NCBI GenBank assembly: GCA_947503885.1
Contig: CANNFD010000001.1
Location: 1 to 64,000 of the forward strand
DNA: 64,000 bases
Source: an uncultured Olleya sp.
GTDB taxonomy: Bacteria; Bacteroidota; Bacteroidia; Flavobacteriales; Flavobacteriaceae
Direction of reading: 5' to 3'
This document shows, in pieces, positions 44,556-54,784 of this stretch. The notes beneath the pieces were generated by a model. That model was not told where the DNA came from and did no database searches. It saw only the letters and a list, made by a program, of their open reading frames with translations. Each line of letters opens with the position of its first letter. Within the stretch, counting starts at the first letter, position 1. The position numbers and the translations under genes were made by a program.

Positions 44556-46112
44556 ATGAAAATATTTTCTAAAGAACAAATTTATGAAGGTGATGCATTA
44601 ACTGCTAAAAAGCACGGGATTTCTTCGACAGATTTGATGGAGCGTGCAGGAACACAAATATTTAATTGGTTACACATGCGTATGCAAGGTGCCCAAGTAC
44701 CTATTCATGTTTTTTGTGGTATTGGTAATAATGGTGGAAACGGAATGGTTGTGGCTAGACACTTAACCACACATGGATATAACGTAAAAACCTATATTGT
44801 TAATTATAGTAAAACACGCTCTAAGAACTTTTTAAATAATTACGAGCGTATAAAAAGTACAACAAAAGATTGGCCTGTTTTATTAAATGACGCTTCAGAG
44901 TTTCCGGCAATAGGTGAAAAGGATATTATTGTAGATGCTATTTTAGGTATTGGTTTAAACCGACCAATTGAAGATTGGGTAAAACAATTATTTAATCATT
45001 TTAGAGCTACAAAAGCTTTTGTATTATCTATTGATATCCCTTCTGGATTAGCTACAGATAGCGCACCAACAGATCCTGAGTGTGTTGTAAATGCAAGTTA
45101 TACTTTAAGTTTTCAAACTCCTAAATTGGTTTTCTTTTTACCAGAAACTGCTAAATACACTGTACAATGGGAAGTATTAGATGTAGGTATCGATCCAGAA
45201 TATTTATATACCACTCAAACCGAAGCGGATTTAATTGGTAAAAATGAAGTGCTTCCAATTTATAAACCAAGAAATAAATTTAGTCATAAAGGAGATTTTG
45301 GACATGCTTTAGTTATTGGTGGTAGTTATGGAAAAATAGGAGCTGTTACATTGGCTAGTCAAGGAGTATTAGCTATTGGAGCAGGAAAAGTAACAGCATA
45401 CACACCAAAATGTGGCTATATACCATTACAAGTTGGTTTTCCAGAAGCAATGGTTATTACAGATACTAATGAAGAAAAAATAACTGCTATTAATTTTGAA
45501 ATAGAACCAACGGTTATTGCATTTGGAGTAGGAGTAGGTACTGATCCAAAAACTAGTACTGCTTTTGAAAACTTTTTAAAAACCAATAAAACACCTTTAG
45601 TTATTGATGCTGATGGGATTAACTTACTATCTAAAAACAAAGCGCTTTTAAAATATTTGCCAGAAAACACAGTACTAACTCCTCATCCAAAAGAACTTGA
45701 AAGACTAATAGGGAAGTGGAAAGATGATTTTGATAAGCTTAAAAAAACAAAAGTTTTTACAAAAAAACATAAATGTATAGTTGTAATTAAAGGTGCTAAT
45801 ACCATAACAGTCTATCAGGATAAATTATATATTAATGCAACAGGAAACCCTGGTTTAGCAACTGCTGGAACAGGTGATGTTTTAACAGGTATTATAACAG
45901 GGTTAATTGCACAAAATTATGATGCATTAGCAGCAACTTTATTTGGAGTCTATTTACATGGTAAATCAGCTGATTTATTAATTGAAGATTTAGGCTATCA
46001 AAGCTTTATTGCAAGTCATGTTATTGAAGGTCTACCGTTGGCCTATTTAGATTTGTTTAAACAACCAGAACAACCTCAGGTTGAAGAGGAAGAAAGTGAA
46101 AAACAAAAATAA
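44556..46112 (+). CDS. nnr: Bifunctional NAD(P)H-hydrate epimerase / ADP-dependent dehydratase
   Basis: 518 residues, two fused domains. The YjeF-N epimerase half (about 1-215) has CGIGNNGGNGMVVARHL and DAILGIGLNRP; the dehydratase half (about 235-500, ribokinase-like) has GDFGHALVIGGSYGKIGA, ADGINLL, LTPHPKE and NPGLATAGTGDVLTG. Together they repair damaged NADHX/NADPHX. A Gln/Glu-rich tail closes the protein before a terminator. Divergent from thrABC. Confidence 0.95.
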   Translation: MKIFSKEQIYEGDALTAKKHGISSTDLMERAGTQIFNWLHMRMQGAQVPIHVFCGIGNNGGNGMVVARHLTTHGYNVKTYIVNYSKTRSKNFLNNYERIKSTTKDWPVLLNDASEFPAIGEKDIIVDAILGIGLNRPIEDWVKQLFNHFRATKAFVLSIDIPSGLATDSAPTDPECVVNASYTLSFQTPKLVFFLPETAKYTVQWEVLDVGIDPEYLYTTQTEADLIGKNEVLPIYKPRNKFSHKGDFGHALVIGGSYGKIGAVTLASQGVLAIGAGKVTAYTPKCGYIPLQVGFPEAMVITDTNEEKITAINFEIEPTVIAFGVGVGTDPKTSTAFENFLKTNKTPLVIDADGINLLSKNKALLKYLPENTVLTPHPKELERLIGKWKDDFDKLKKTKVFTKKHKCIVVIKGANTITVYQDKLYINATGNPGLATAGTGDVLTGIITGLIAQNYDALAATLFGVYLHGKSADLLIEDLGYQSFIASHVIEGLPLAYLDLFKQPEQPQVEEEESEKQK

Positions 46113-46118
46113 GAGCAT

Positions 46119-46151
46119 AAAAAAAGCGAACTGTTTAGTTCGCTTTTTTTA
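46119..46151. terminator. Bidirectional terminator
   Basis: AAAAAGCGAAC / GTTCGCTTTTT hairpin between nnr and the convergent TlpA-family gene. Confidence 0.9.
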
Positions 46152-46172
46152 TGTAATAATTTATAGTTTCTT

Positions 46173-47225
46173 TTAGATTCCAAAAGAATTAAAATACTCT
46201 TTAATTTTTGAGTAAGATGGTCTTGGTGCATCTGCATTAACAATATTTCCATTTGGATCAATTAAAATAAATCTTGGAATAGAGTTGATTTTATATTCTG
46301 TTACGAAGTCAGATTCAAAAGCGTTATCAGCAAATAATTGAATACCACTCATTTCTTTTTCAGCAATCATTTCTTTCCATCCTTCTTTAGAAAGTTGGTA
46401 TGATTCCTCTTTAGATGCAGCTTTATAACCTCTACCATCATCTGTAGATATACTGACAAACTCGATATTTTTGTCTTCAAACTCTTTTTCTAATTCTTTT
46501 AAAGCAGGGATTTCTGCAATACATGGTCCGCACCAAGTAGCCCATACATCTACATAAACATATTTACCTTTTAAGTCAGATAATGATGTTGTACCACCTT
46601 TATAGTTTTCATAGTTTTCAAAAGTAGGAGAAGGCATTCCTGCAGGGAATTCTTCTTTAAGTTTTATACCACTTAAAATATAGCTTTTTAATCCTTTTAA
46701 CATTGGATCTACTTGCTTTCTAGCTTCTGAAATCATTGTAGAATCTATATCAGCATTCTTGTCGTAGTAAGCTAACATTTCTTTTTTGATATTATTTAGC
46801 TCAGTTTCTAAACCATTAACATCAAGATTTTTTAAAACTTCAACATCCACAAGCTCTTCTTCAAAACGCATTCTTTCTGATAAGAAAATAGATTTTTCTG
46901 CTCCATCACCTGAAAACTTAATTGACTCATCAAATTCTTTAGTATCTAAAGTCATTTTTAAATCCATATCATTAGCTAAAAACAACGTTGTTTGCTCTTT
47001 ACCATCATATAATCCAAAAACACCAGTAGTCACTTTTAATGTGTCACTAAAAGTACCATCTTCATTTACTTTTATAGTTTTTTTAAAATCTCTACCTTGG
47101 TATATAAATAAAGAATCACTGTTTTTATTTTCTATTTTACCAGAAAATGTTGCATAATCTTTAGGCGCTTCTTCTTTGCAAGCAACAATTGATAAGGTTG
47201 CTAAACAAACTATTAGTTTTTTCAT
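46173..47225 (-). CDS. TlpA-family thiol-disulfide oxidoreductase lipoprotein
   Basis: 350 residues. Lipobox SIVAC with Cys16. An N-terminal beta domain of the DUF4369 type (about 22-110), a helical linker (about 115-190) and a C-terminal thioredoxin-like domain with active site C232GPC235 (VWATWCGPCIAEIP). A cis-proline is in SIPRFIL. It likely reduces or isomerises disulfides of envelope proteins, a large family in Bacteroidota. A minus-strand TATTTTTG box (plus 47248-47255) lies 23 bases before the start. Confidence 0.9.
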   Translation of the reverse strand: MKKLIVCLATLSIVACKEEAPKDYATFSGKIENKNSDSLFIYQGRDFKKTIKVNEDGTFSDTLKVTTGVFGLYDGKEQTTLFLANDMDLKMTLDTKEFDESIKFSGDGAEKSIFLSERMRFEEELVDVEVLKNLDVNGLETELNNIKKEMLAYYDKNADIDSTMISEARKQVDPMLKGLKSYILSGIKLKEEFPAGMPSPTFENYENYKGGTTSLSDLKGKYVYVDVWATWCGPCIAEIPALKELEKEFEDKNIEFVSISTDDGRGYKAASKEESYQLSKEGWKEMIAEKEMSGIQLFADNAFESDFVTEYKINSIPRFILIDPNGNIVNADAPRPSYSKIKEYFNSFGI

Positions 47226-47276
47226 TAATTTTTAATTTTAGTTTTTTCAAAAATATACAGAATTATACAAGTTTTA

Positions 47277-47306
47277 AAGTATTTGTTTAATTATTAACAA
47301 ATACTT
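47277..47306. repeat. Palindrome upstream of hutH (site 1)
   Basis: AAGTATTTGTT-8 bases-AACAAATACTT, perfect 11-base arms, in the divergent region between the TlpA gene and hutH. It overlaps the TTG at 47305-47307 that can serve as the -33 box of hutH, so it looks like an operator rather than a terminator. Confidence 0.7.
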
Positions 47307-47335
47307 GCATATTGTTTAAGTATTGATGACTTTTG
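47305..47335 (+). promoter_or_regulatory. Candidate hutH promoter
   Basis: TTG at 47305-47307, 20-base spacer, GACTTTTG at 47328-47335, one base from TAnnTTTG. The predicted start, near 47342, leaves a leader of about 13 bases. Confidence 0.45.
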
Positions 47336-47342
47336 AAAAGTC
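47328..47342. repeat. Palindrome upstream of hutH (site 2)
   Basis: GACTTTT-G-AAAAGTC, perfect seven-base arms, overlapping the -7 box and ending 12 bases before the hutH ATG. A bound protein here would block initiation. Confidence 0.65.
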
Positions 47343-47354
47343 AAAAAATATATC

Positions 47355-48863
47355 ATGAATACTACTCACATAATTTCTTCAAAGCCATTAGATTTGGCTA
47401 CGTTACAAACTATAATCTTAGAACAAAAACAGCTTGAATTATCTACTGAATCAGTTGAAAAAATTGAAGAATGTCGTAATTATTTAAATGAAAAATTAAA
47501 ATCAGAAACTAGACCTATTTATGGAATAAATACCGGTTTTGGATCATTATATAACGTTAAAATTAGCAAAGAAAACTTAACTAAACTACAAGAAAACTTA
47601 ATGATGTCTCATGCTTGTGGGACTGGAGATTTAGTGCCAGAATCAATAGTCAAATTAATGCTATTGCTAAAAATACAGTCATTAAGTTATGGGCACTCTG
47701 GTGTGCAATTGCAAACTGTTAAGCGTTTGATTGACTTTTATAATAACGATATTTTACCATTAGTATATACGCAAGGATCCTTAGGTGCATCCGGAGATTT
47801 AGCTCCTTTAGCACATTTGTCTTTACCGTTAATAGGTAAGGGTAAGGTGTTATTTAAAGGAGAGGTTTTAGAGGCCGATCACGTTTTAAAACAATTTAAT
47901 TGGCAACCTATTACTTTATTATCCAAAGAAGGGTTAGCGTTATTAAACGGAACGCAGTTTATGAGTGCTTATGGGATTTCATTATTATTAAAATCTTATA
48001 AATTATCTTATCTAGCAGATTTAATTGGAAGTGTATCTATTGATGCTTTTGATGGAAGAATTGAACCTTTTAATGAATTAATACATTTAGTAAGACCACA
48101 TAATGGTCAGTTAAAAACAGCTAAACGAGTAAGTGAGTTTTTAGAAGGTAGCGCTATTATAACTCAAGAAAAACAACACGTACAAGATCCTTATAGTTTT
48201 AGGTGTATACCACAAGTACATGGTGCAACTAAAGATACTTTAGCTTTTGTTGAAAAAACATTTATTACAGAAATTAACTCGGTAACTGATAATCCAAATA
48301 TTTTTGCAAAAGAAGATGAAATTATTTCTGGAGGGAATTTTCATGGGCAGCCTTTAGCTTTAGCTTTAGATTATTTAAAAATAGCTATGGCGGAACTAGG
48401 AAACATCTCTGAAAGACGTGTGTTTCAATTAGTGTCAGGGCTTAGAGGTTTACCAGCTTTTTTAGTAGATAATCCAGGTTTAAATTCTGGTTTTATGATT
48501 CCGCAATATACTGCAGCTAGTATTGTAAGTGCTAATAAACAATTAGCATCTCCTGCAAGTATAGATAGTATTGTATCTAGTAATGGGCAAGAAGACCATG
48601 TGAGTATGGGGGCTAATGCAGCAACGCAAGCTTATACTTTAATTAATAATGTGGAACGTGTTTTAGCTATCGAATTGTTTAATGCATCTCAAGCTTTAGG
48701 TTTTAGAGCACCTTTAAAATCTAGTGATTTTATAGAGCAGTTTTTGTCAAGTTATAGAGAGGTAGTCCCTTATATAAAAGAAGATGAAATTTTACACGAT
48801 GACATTGAAGCATCAATAGAATTTATTCAAACTATAGGAGTTGATTCTGAAGAGTTATTTTAA
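47355..48863 (+). CDS. hutH: Histidine ammonia-lyase
   Basis: 502 residues. The Ala145-Ser146-Gly147 triad in GSLGASGDLAPLAHL forms the MIO electrophile; NTGFGSLYN and QENLMMSHACG (His86) are typical of histidine rather than tyrosine or phenylalanine lyases. It converts histidine to urocanate. No hutU, hutI or hutG gene is nearby, so the rest of the pathway is elsewhere. Two palindromes in front of the gene suggest local control. Confidence 0.93.
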   Translation: MNTTHIISSKPLDLATLQTIILEQKQLELSTESVEKIEECRNYLNEKLKSETRPIYGINTGFGSLYNVKISKENLTKLQENLMMSHACGTGDLVPESIVKLMLLLKIQSLSYGHSGVQLQTVKRLIDFYNNDILPLVYTQGSLGASGDLAPLAHLSLPLIGKGKVLFKGEVLEADHVLKQFNWQPITLLSKEGLALLNGTQFMSAYGISLLLKSYKLSYLADLIGSVSIDAFDGRIEPFNELIHLVRPHNGQLKTAKRVSEFLEGSAIITQEKQHVQDPYSFRCIPQVHGATKDTLAFVEKTFITEINSVTDNPNIFAKEDEIISGGNFHGQPLALALDYLKIAMAELGNISERRVFQLVSGLRGLPAFLVDNPGLNSGFMIPQYTAASIVSANKQLASPASIDSIVSSNGQEDHVSMGANAATQAYTLINNVERVLAIELFNASQALGFRAPLKSSDFIEQFLSSYREVVPYIKEDEILHDDIEASIEFIQTIGVDSEELF

Positions 48864-48868
48864 TTCAA

Positions 48869-49228
48869 CTATTTATTGAGTATGTTTTTAGACCAAGCTA
48901 AAGCCTCGTCTAAATCTGAAAATACTTCAAAAGGTTTATTTAAAAATAAGCGTTCAATTTCAGTAAATCTAGCAGACAAATTTTTAGTTACTACAGCAAA
49001 TGCTGATAAGTTTAAAAGTTTAGAAGTTTCGTTATAGATTGTAGGGTCAACAGAATAAGAATATTTTCTATTAGAAATGTAAACAAAAGGTTTGTCTTTG
49101 TAAAATTCTAAAATTGCATTTGTTTGTAACGTACTTTCGGTTTTATCAAACACAACTCCTTCTTTAATTGTAGCGATGACACAATTATCTATAAATAGGA
49201 GTGTACAAGATTTTAGTTCCTTTATCAT
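48869..49228 (-). CDS. Small cytoplasmic protein, possible SpoIIAA/STAS-like fold
   Basis: 119 residues, soluble. The pattern of a short strand pair, IKEGVVFDKTESTLQTNAIL, then KPFVYISNRKYSYSVDPTIY and a C-terminal FSDLDEALAWSKNIL resembles SpoIIAA/STAS-like proteins of Bacteroidota. This is a fold guess only; the function is unknown. Convergent with hutH (5 bases apart, no terminator seen). Confidence 0.65.
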   Translation of the reverse strand: MIKELKSCTLLFIDNCVIATIKEGVVFDKTESTLQTNAILEFYKDKPFVYISNRKYSYSVDPTIYNETSKLLNLSAFAVVTKNLSARFTEIERLFLNKPFEVFSDLDEALAWSKNILNK

Positions 49229-49344
49229 TAAATTGTAATTAAATATTAAAGTTAATTTACATGAATTATTAAAGCAAATTATATAGCCAATTTTGATGTA
49301 TTCTCGATAAAATACATATTATTATACGCAAAAGTACTTCAAAA

Positions 49345-49376
49345 AAAAAGCTTCACAATCATGTGAAGCTTTTTCT
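49345..49376. terminator. Terminator of clpC
   Basis: AAAGCTTCAC-AATCAT-GTGAAGCTTT hairpin with T-tracts, 17 bases after the clpC stop codon on the minus strand. Confidence 0.9.
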
Positions 49377-49392
49377 TTTTAAAATTTTTTAT

Positions 49393-51948
49393 TTATGATT
49401 CTGTTGGTTTTTCAGCCTTTTGAATTTCAATAGTAATTTCATCAGTTTTCTTATCTAAATCCATAACTATTTTATCACCTTCTTTTAATTTTGAGGTAAT
49501 AATTTCTTCGGCTAAAGCATCTTCAACGTATTTTTGAATAGCACGTTTTAATGGTCTTGCTCCATATTGTCTATCAAAACCTTTTTCAGCTATATAGTCT
49601 TTTGCAGCTTTAGTTATTTTTAAAGTATAACCTAAACCATCAATACGCTTTAATAGCTTTTCTAATTCGATATCAATAATTTTATTAATGTCTTCTTTTT
49701 CTAAAGCATTAAAAACAATAACATCATCAATTCTATTTAAAAACTCAGGTGCAAATGATTTTTTAAGCGCATTTTCAATAACACTTTTAGCATTGGCATC
49801 CTCTTGAGATTTTTGAGATGCTGTACCAAAACCAATTCCTGTTCCAAAATCTTTTAGTTTACGAGCTCCAATATTTGAAGTCATAATAATTATGGTGTTT
49901 CTAAAATCAATTTTACGTCCTAAACTATCCGTTAAATATCCATCGTCTAGTACTTGTAGTAGCATGTTAAAAACATCTGGATGTGCTTTTTCAATTTCGT
50001 CTAATAGAATAACAGCATAAGGTTTGCGACGTACTTTTTCTGTTAATTGTCCACCTTCTTCATAACCTACGTATCCTGGAGGTGCACCTACTAATCTTGA
50101 AATCGCAAATTTTTCCATGTATTCACTCATGTCAATTCTTATCATTGACTCTTCACTGTCAAACAACTGACTAGATAACACCTTGGCTAACTGTGTTTTA
50201 CCAACCCCAGTTTGCCCTAAAAAGATAAATGACCCAATTGGCTTATTAGGATCTTTAAGTCCAGCACGATTACGCTGTATAGCTTTAACAACTTTAGCAA
50301 CTGCATCATCCTGGCCAATTACTTTACCTTTAATAAGTTCTGGTAATTGTGCTAATTTATTACTTTCAGTTTGTGCAATACGATTAACAGGAACACCAGT
50401 CATCATACTTACTACATCTGCTACATTATCTTCAGTTACAGTTTCTCTATTAAGTTTAGTGTCTTCTTCCCATTTTTCTTGTGCGACAGCTAACTCTTTT
50501 TCTAAGCGTTTTTCATCATCACGTAAACGGGCAGCTTCTTCATATTTTTGCTTTTTAACAACCGTGTTTTTGGTTTCTCTTACGTCTTCTAATTTTTTCT
50601 CTAGTTCTATAATTTGTTTAGGTACATCAATATTTGTTATGTGTACTCTAGAACCAGCTTCGTCTAAAGCATCTATAGCTTTGTCCGGAAGAAAACGCTC
50701 TGTCATGTAACGATTAGTTAACTTAACACAAGCCTCAATAGCGTCGTCTGTATAAGTTACATTGTGATGCTCTTCATACTTGCCTTTAATATTATTAAGG
50801 ATTTCAATAGTTTCCTCAACTGTAGTTGGCTCTACAATTACCTTTTGAAAACGTCTTTCTAAAGCACCATCTTTTTCAATATATTGTCTATATTCATCTA
50901 GAGTAGTTGCACCAATACATTGTATTTCTCCTCTAGCTAATGCAGGCTTAAACATGTTTGAAGCATCTAGGCTTCCTGTTGCACCACCAGCACCAACGAT
51001 TGTATGAATTTCGTCTATAAAAAGAATAACGTCGTCATTTTTTTCAAGTTCGTTCATAACCGCTTTCATACGCTCTTCAAATTGTCCTCTGTATTTTGTA
51101 CCAGCAACTAAACTTGCTAAATCTAAAGTAACCACACGTTTGTTAAATAAAATACGGGATACTTTACGTTTAACAATTCTGTTAGCTAATCCCTCAGCAA
51201 TTGCAGATTTACCAACACCTGGTTCTCCAATTAATAATGGGTTATTTTTTTTACGACGAGATAGTATTTGAGACACACGCTCAATCTCTTTTTCTCGTCC
51301 TACAACTGGGTCTAATTTACCTTCTTCAGCCATAGCTGTCAGGTCACGTCCAAAATTATCTAAAACCGGAGTTTTAGATTTTTTGTTGCCTTTAGCACCA
51401 GGTGAATTAAATATGTCTTTAGAACTAGCGTCTTCTGAAGCAGAGTCGTCCTGAAAAGACTCTGCTTTAGGAGCTCCAGTTATATCTTCGAAGTTATCGT
51501 CATTTGTTATCATAGACTTAAATTGTTCTTTAACATTATCATAATCTACTTTAAGCTTATTTAAAAGCTTGGTAGTAGGGTCGTTTTCGTTTCTTAAAAT
51601 ACACAATAACAAATGTGCAGTATTTATTGATGTACTTTGAAACAGTTTAGCTTCTAAAAAAGTGGTTTTTAACGCACGTTCTGCCTGACGTGTTAAGTGT
51701 AAATTCTTTTTTTCGTTAGAAGTTATTGTGGTATTAGGATTGGCAGGACTTAATATCTCAACCTTACGCCTTAAATGATTTAAATCAATATCTAACGCAT
51801 TTAATATATTAATTGCTTTTCCGTTTCCGTCTCTTAATAAACCAAGCATTAAGTGTTCAGTGCCTATAAAGTCATGTCCTAAGCGCAATGCTTCCTCTTT
51901 GCTATAAGCTATAACATCTTTAACTCTTGGTGAAAAATTATCATCCAT
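49393..51948 (-). CDS. clpC: Clp protease ATP-binding subunit ClpC
   Basis: 851 residues: N-domain of two repeats (1-145), first AAA+ domain (Walker [14 protein letters not shown]), UVR-containing middle domain ([21 protein letters not shown], in part), second AAA+ domain (Walker [13 protein letters not shown]) and a ClpP-binding-type loop. It unfolds proteins for ClpP. The UVR motif and length separate it from ClpA and ClpB. Transcribed alone, divergent from gyrA. Confidence 0.95.
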   Translation of the reverse strand: MDDNFSPRVKDVIAYSKEEALRLGHDFIGTEHLMLGLLRDGNGKAINILNALDIDLNHLRRKVEILSPANPNTTITSNEKKNLHLTRQAERALKTTFLEAKLFQSTSINTAHLLLCILRNENDPTTKLLNKLKVDYDNVKEQFKSMITNDDNFEDITGAPKAESFQDDSASEDASSKDIFNSPGAKGNKKSKTPVLDNFGRDLTAMAEEGKLDPVVGREKEIERVSQILSRRKKNNPLLIGEPGVGKSAIAEGLANRIVKRKVSRILFNKRVVTLDLASLVAGTKYRGQFEERMKAVMNELEKNDDVILFIDEIHTIVGAGGATGSLDASNMFKPALARGEIQCIGATTLDEYRQYIEKDGALERRFQKVIVEPTTVEETIEILNNIKGKYEEHHNVTYTDDAIEACVKLTNRYMTERFLPDKAIDALDEAGSRVHITNIDVPKQIIELEKKLEDVRETKNTVVKKQKYEEAARLRDDEKRLEKELAVAQEKWEEDTKLNRETVTEDNVADVVSMMTGVPVNRIAQTESNKLAQLPELIKGKVIGQDDAVAKVVKAIQRNRAGLKDPNKPIGSFIFLGQTGVGKTQLAKVLSSQLFDSEESMIRIDMSEYMEKFAISRLVGAPPGYVGYEEGGQLTEKVRRKPYAVILLDEIEKAHPDVFNMLLQVLDDGYLTDSLGRKIDFRNTIIIMTSNIGARKLKDFGTGIGFGTASQKSQEDANAKSVIENALKKSFAPEFLNRIDDVIVFNALEKEDINKIIDIELEKLLKRIDGLGYTLKITKAAKDYIAEKGFDRQYGARPLKRAIQKYVEDALAEEIITSKLKEGDKIVMDLDKKTDEITIEIQKAEKPTES

Positions 51949-52208
51949 ATATTTATCCTTTCAGCTTTAAAAATAGTAAACATAATTAGTAATGGCAAAA
52001 ACTATACCTTAAATAATATGTTAATTGTTTGAGGTTTGAATGTACTGATTTTTTTAAAATAAAGTGCAATTGAGTTATTAACTAAAAACAAGTTGCTAAT
52101 TGTTAATAAAAAACATCTAAAAAATAGAGTAAAAGGCTTACTATTACTAATGAAAGTTTTATATTAGCGTGTTATTGAAATTAAGAATAAATCTAATTAA
52201 ATTTATAT

Positions 52209-54761
52209 ATGGCAGAAGGAGAAAAAGTCATTCAAATTAACATTGAAGATGAAATGAAATCGGCTTACATTGATTATTCAATGTCAGTCATTGTGTCACG
52301 TGCTTTACCAGATGTAAGAGATGGTTTAAAACCTGTACATAGACGTGTACTTTACGGTATGCATGAACTGGGTGTTAGATCCAGTTCAGCACATAAAAAG
52401 TCCGCAAGAATTGTCGGGGAAGTATTAGGTAAGTATCACCCACACGGTGACACCTCTGTTTATGATGCAATGGTGCGTATGGCTCAAGAGTGGAGTTTAC
52501 GTTACATGTTAGTAGACGGTCAAGGTAACTTTGGGTCCGTAGATGGAGATAGTCCTGCTGCAATGCGTTATACAGAAGCACGTATGCGTAAAATTTCTGA
52601 AGACTTTTTGGCGGATATAGATAAAGAAACTGTTGATCATAAATTAAACTTTGATGATACCTTAGAAGAACCTACGGTTTTACCTACTCGTATTCCAGGG
52701 CTTTTAGTTAATGGAGCTTCAGGTATTGCTGTTGGTATGGCTACTAATATGCCACCACACAACTTAACAGAAGTTGTAGATGGTACAATAGCCTATATTG
52801 AAAATAAAGATATTGAGATTGACGAGTTAATGCAACACATTAAAGCGCCAGATTTTCCAACGGGAGGTACTATATATGGTTATGACGGTGTTAAAGAAGC
52901 TTTTCATACAGGTAGAGGCCGTATCATTATGCGTGGTAATGCCATTATCGAAGAAGTACAAGGTAGAGAATGTGTCGTAGTAACTGAAATTCCGTATCAA
53001 ATTAACAAAGCAGACATGATTAAAAAGACTGCTGACTTAATTAATGAGAAAAAACTTGAAGGAATTACAAGTATTAGAGATGAGTCTGATAGAAATGGTA
53101 TGCGAATCGTTTATGTTTTAAAGCGTGATGCAATTCCAAATATTGTACTTAATAAATTATATAAATACACAGCATTACAATCTTCATTTAGTGTAAATAA
53201 TATTGCATTAGTAAATGGTAAGCCAGAATTATTGAATCTAAAAGAACTGATTCATTATTTTGTTGAACATAGACATGATGTAGTAGTTAGACGTACAACT
53301 TACGAATTACGTAAAGCTGAAGAACGTGCTCATATATTAGAAGGACTAATTATAGCATCTGATAATATTGATGAAGTAATTGCTATTATTCGTGCATCTT
53401 CTAATGCAGATGAAGCAAGAACAAATTTAATTGAACGTTTTAAACTATCTGAAATACAAGCAAAAGCAATTGTAGAAATGCGTCTGCGCCAGTTAACTGG
53501 ATTAGAGCAAGATAAATTGCGTAGTGAGTATGAAGACATCATGAAAACTATTGAAGACTTAAAAGACATTCTTGAGAAAAAAGAGAGAAGAATGGCTATT
53601 ATTAAGGAAGAGCTAGAAGTTATCAGAGATAAATATGGTGATGAGCGTCGTTCTGTTATAGAATATGCTGGAGGAGATTTAAGTATCGAAGATATGATAC
53701 CAGATGCACAAGTAGTTATTACTATTTCTCATGCAGGTTATATTAAGCGTACTTCTTTATCAGAATACAAAACACAAAATAGAGGAGGAGTAGGACAAAA
53801 AGCATCTACTACTAGAAATGAAGATTTCTTAGAGCATTTATTTGTTGGTACAAACCACCAATACATGTTGTTTTTTACACAAAAAGGAAAATGTTTCTGG
53901 ATGCGTGTTTATGAAATCCCTGAAGGATCTAAAACATCTAAAGGTAGAGCAATTCAAAACCTTATAAATATTGAGCAAGATGACAAAGTAATGGCATTTA
54001 TATGTACTCAAGATTTAAAAGATGAAGATTACATTAATAGCCACTATGTGATAATGGCAACTAAAAAAGGGCAAGTTAAAAAGACTGCTTTAGAGCAATA
54101 TTCTCGTCCAAGAACTAATGGTATTAATGCTATTACAATTAAGGAAGATGATGAACTTTTAGAAGCTAAACTAACTACCGGTAATAGTCAAGTAATGTTA
54201 GCACTTAAATCTGGTAAAGCTATTAGATTTGAAGAAGCTAAAACTAGACCAATGGGTAGAAATGCTTCTGGTGTAAGAGGTATTACATTAGCTAATCCAA
54301 AAGACGAAGTAATTGGAATGGTTACTATTGAAAATCCACAAGAAGAAACAGTATTAGTTGTTTCAGAAAATGGATATGGTAAACGTACTTATATTGACGA
54401 TCCAGAAGATGGTGAGGCAGTATATAGAATAACCAATAGAGGTGGTAAAGGTGTTAAAACAATTTCTATTTCAGAAAAAACAGGTGATTTAGTCTCTATT
54501 AAATCTGTAACAGATACGGACGACTTAATGATTATAAATAAATCTGGAATAGCAATACGTTTAGCAGTAGATAATTTACGTACTATGGGTAGAGCTACTC
54601 AAGGGGTTAAATTAATAAACTTAAAAGGCAATGACTCTATTGCAGCAGTAGCCAAAGTAATGAAAGACGACGAGGAAGATATCGATGATACACTTGAAAA
54701 CCCTGAAGCTGCTACAAATAACGAGGCTGGCACAACTATTGATAATACTGAAGAAGAATAA
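52209..54761 (+). CDS. gyrA: DNA gyrase subunit A
   Basis: 850 residues. [18 protein letters not shown] begins the breakage-reunion domain; the catalytic Tyr lies in the AMRYTEARM motif. The quinolone region reads [12 protein letters not shown] with Thr82 and Asp86, the wild-type residues of flavobacteria. A six-bladed C-terminal DNA-wrapping domain follows, including the GyrA-box-like motif in QNRGGVGQ (rather than ParC), and an acidic tail from about residue 820. Introduces negative supercoils with GyrB. A secreted TPR-protein gene starts 23 bases downstream. Confidence 0.97.
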   Translation: MAEGEKVIQINIEDEMKSAYIDYSMSVIVSRALPDVRDGLKPVHRRVLYGMHELGVRSSSAHKKSARIVGEVLGKYHPHGDTSVYDAMVRMAQEWSLRYMLVDGQGNFGSVDGDSPAAMRYTEARMRKISEDFLADIDKETVDHKLNFDDTLEEPTVLPTRIPGLLVNGASGIAVGMATNMPPHNLTEVVDGTIAYIENKDIEIDELMQHIKAPDFPTGGTIYGYDGVKEAFHTGRGRIIMRGNAIIEEVQGRECVVVTEIPYQINKADMIKKTADLINEKKLEGITSIRDESDRNGMRIVYVLKRDAIPNIVLNKLYKYTALQSSFSVNNIALVNGKPELLNLKELIHYFVEHRHDVVVRRTTYELRKAEERAHILEGLIIASDNIDEVIAIIRASSNADEARTNLIERFKLSEIQAKAIVEMRLRQLTGLEQDKLRSEYEDIMKTIEDLKDILEKKERRMAIIKEELEVIRDKYGDERRSVIEYAGGDLSIEDMIPDAQVVITISHAGYIKRTSLSEYKTQNRGGVGQKASTTRNEDFLEHLFVGTNHQYMLFFTQKGKCFWMRVYEIPEGSKTSKGRAIQNLINIEQDDKVMAFICTQDLKDEDYINSHYVIMATKKGQVKKTALEQYSRPRTNGINAITIKEDDELLEAKLTTGNSQVMLALKSGKAIRFEEAKTRPMGRNASGVRGITLANPKDEVIGMVTIENPQEETVLVVSENGYGKRTYIDDPEDGEAVYRITNRGGKGVKTISISEKTGDLVSIKSVTDTDDLMIINKSGIAIRLAVDNLRTMGRATQGVKLINLKGNDSIAAVAKVMKDDEEDIDDTLENPEAATNNEAGTTIDNTEEE

Positions 54762-54784
54762 CATTAACAATTAAAAAACTAATA

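Noticed and set aside
47326-47358. Ten-codon frame overlapping the hutH start (ATGA junction), possibly a regulatory upstream frame
   Set aside because: It begins upstream of the predicted transcript start and contains no histidine codons; the palindromes explain this region better.
52440-52470. Thr82 in the GyrA quinolone region, Ser in E. coli, as a possible resistance mutation
   Set aside because: Thr82 with Asp86 is the wild-type state reported for flavobacteria such as F. psychrophilum; no resistance can be inferred.
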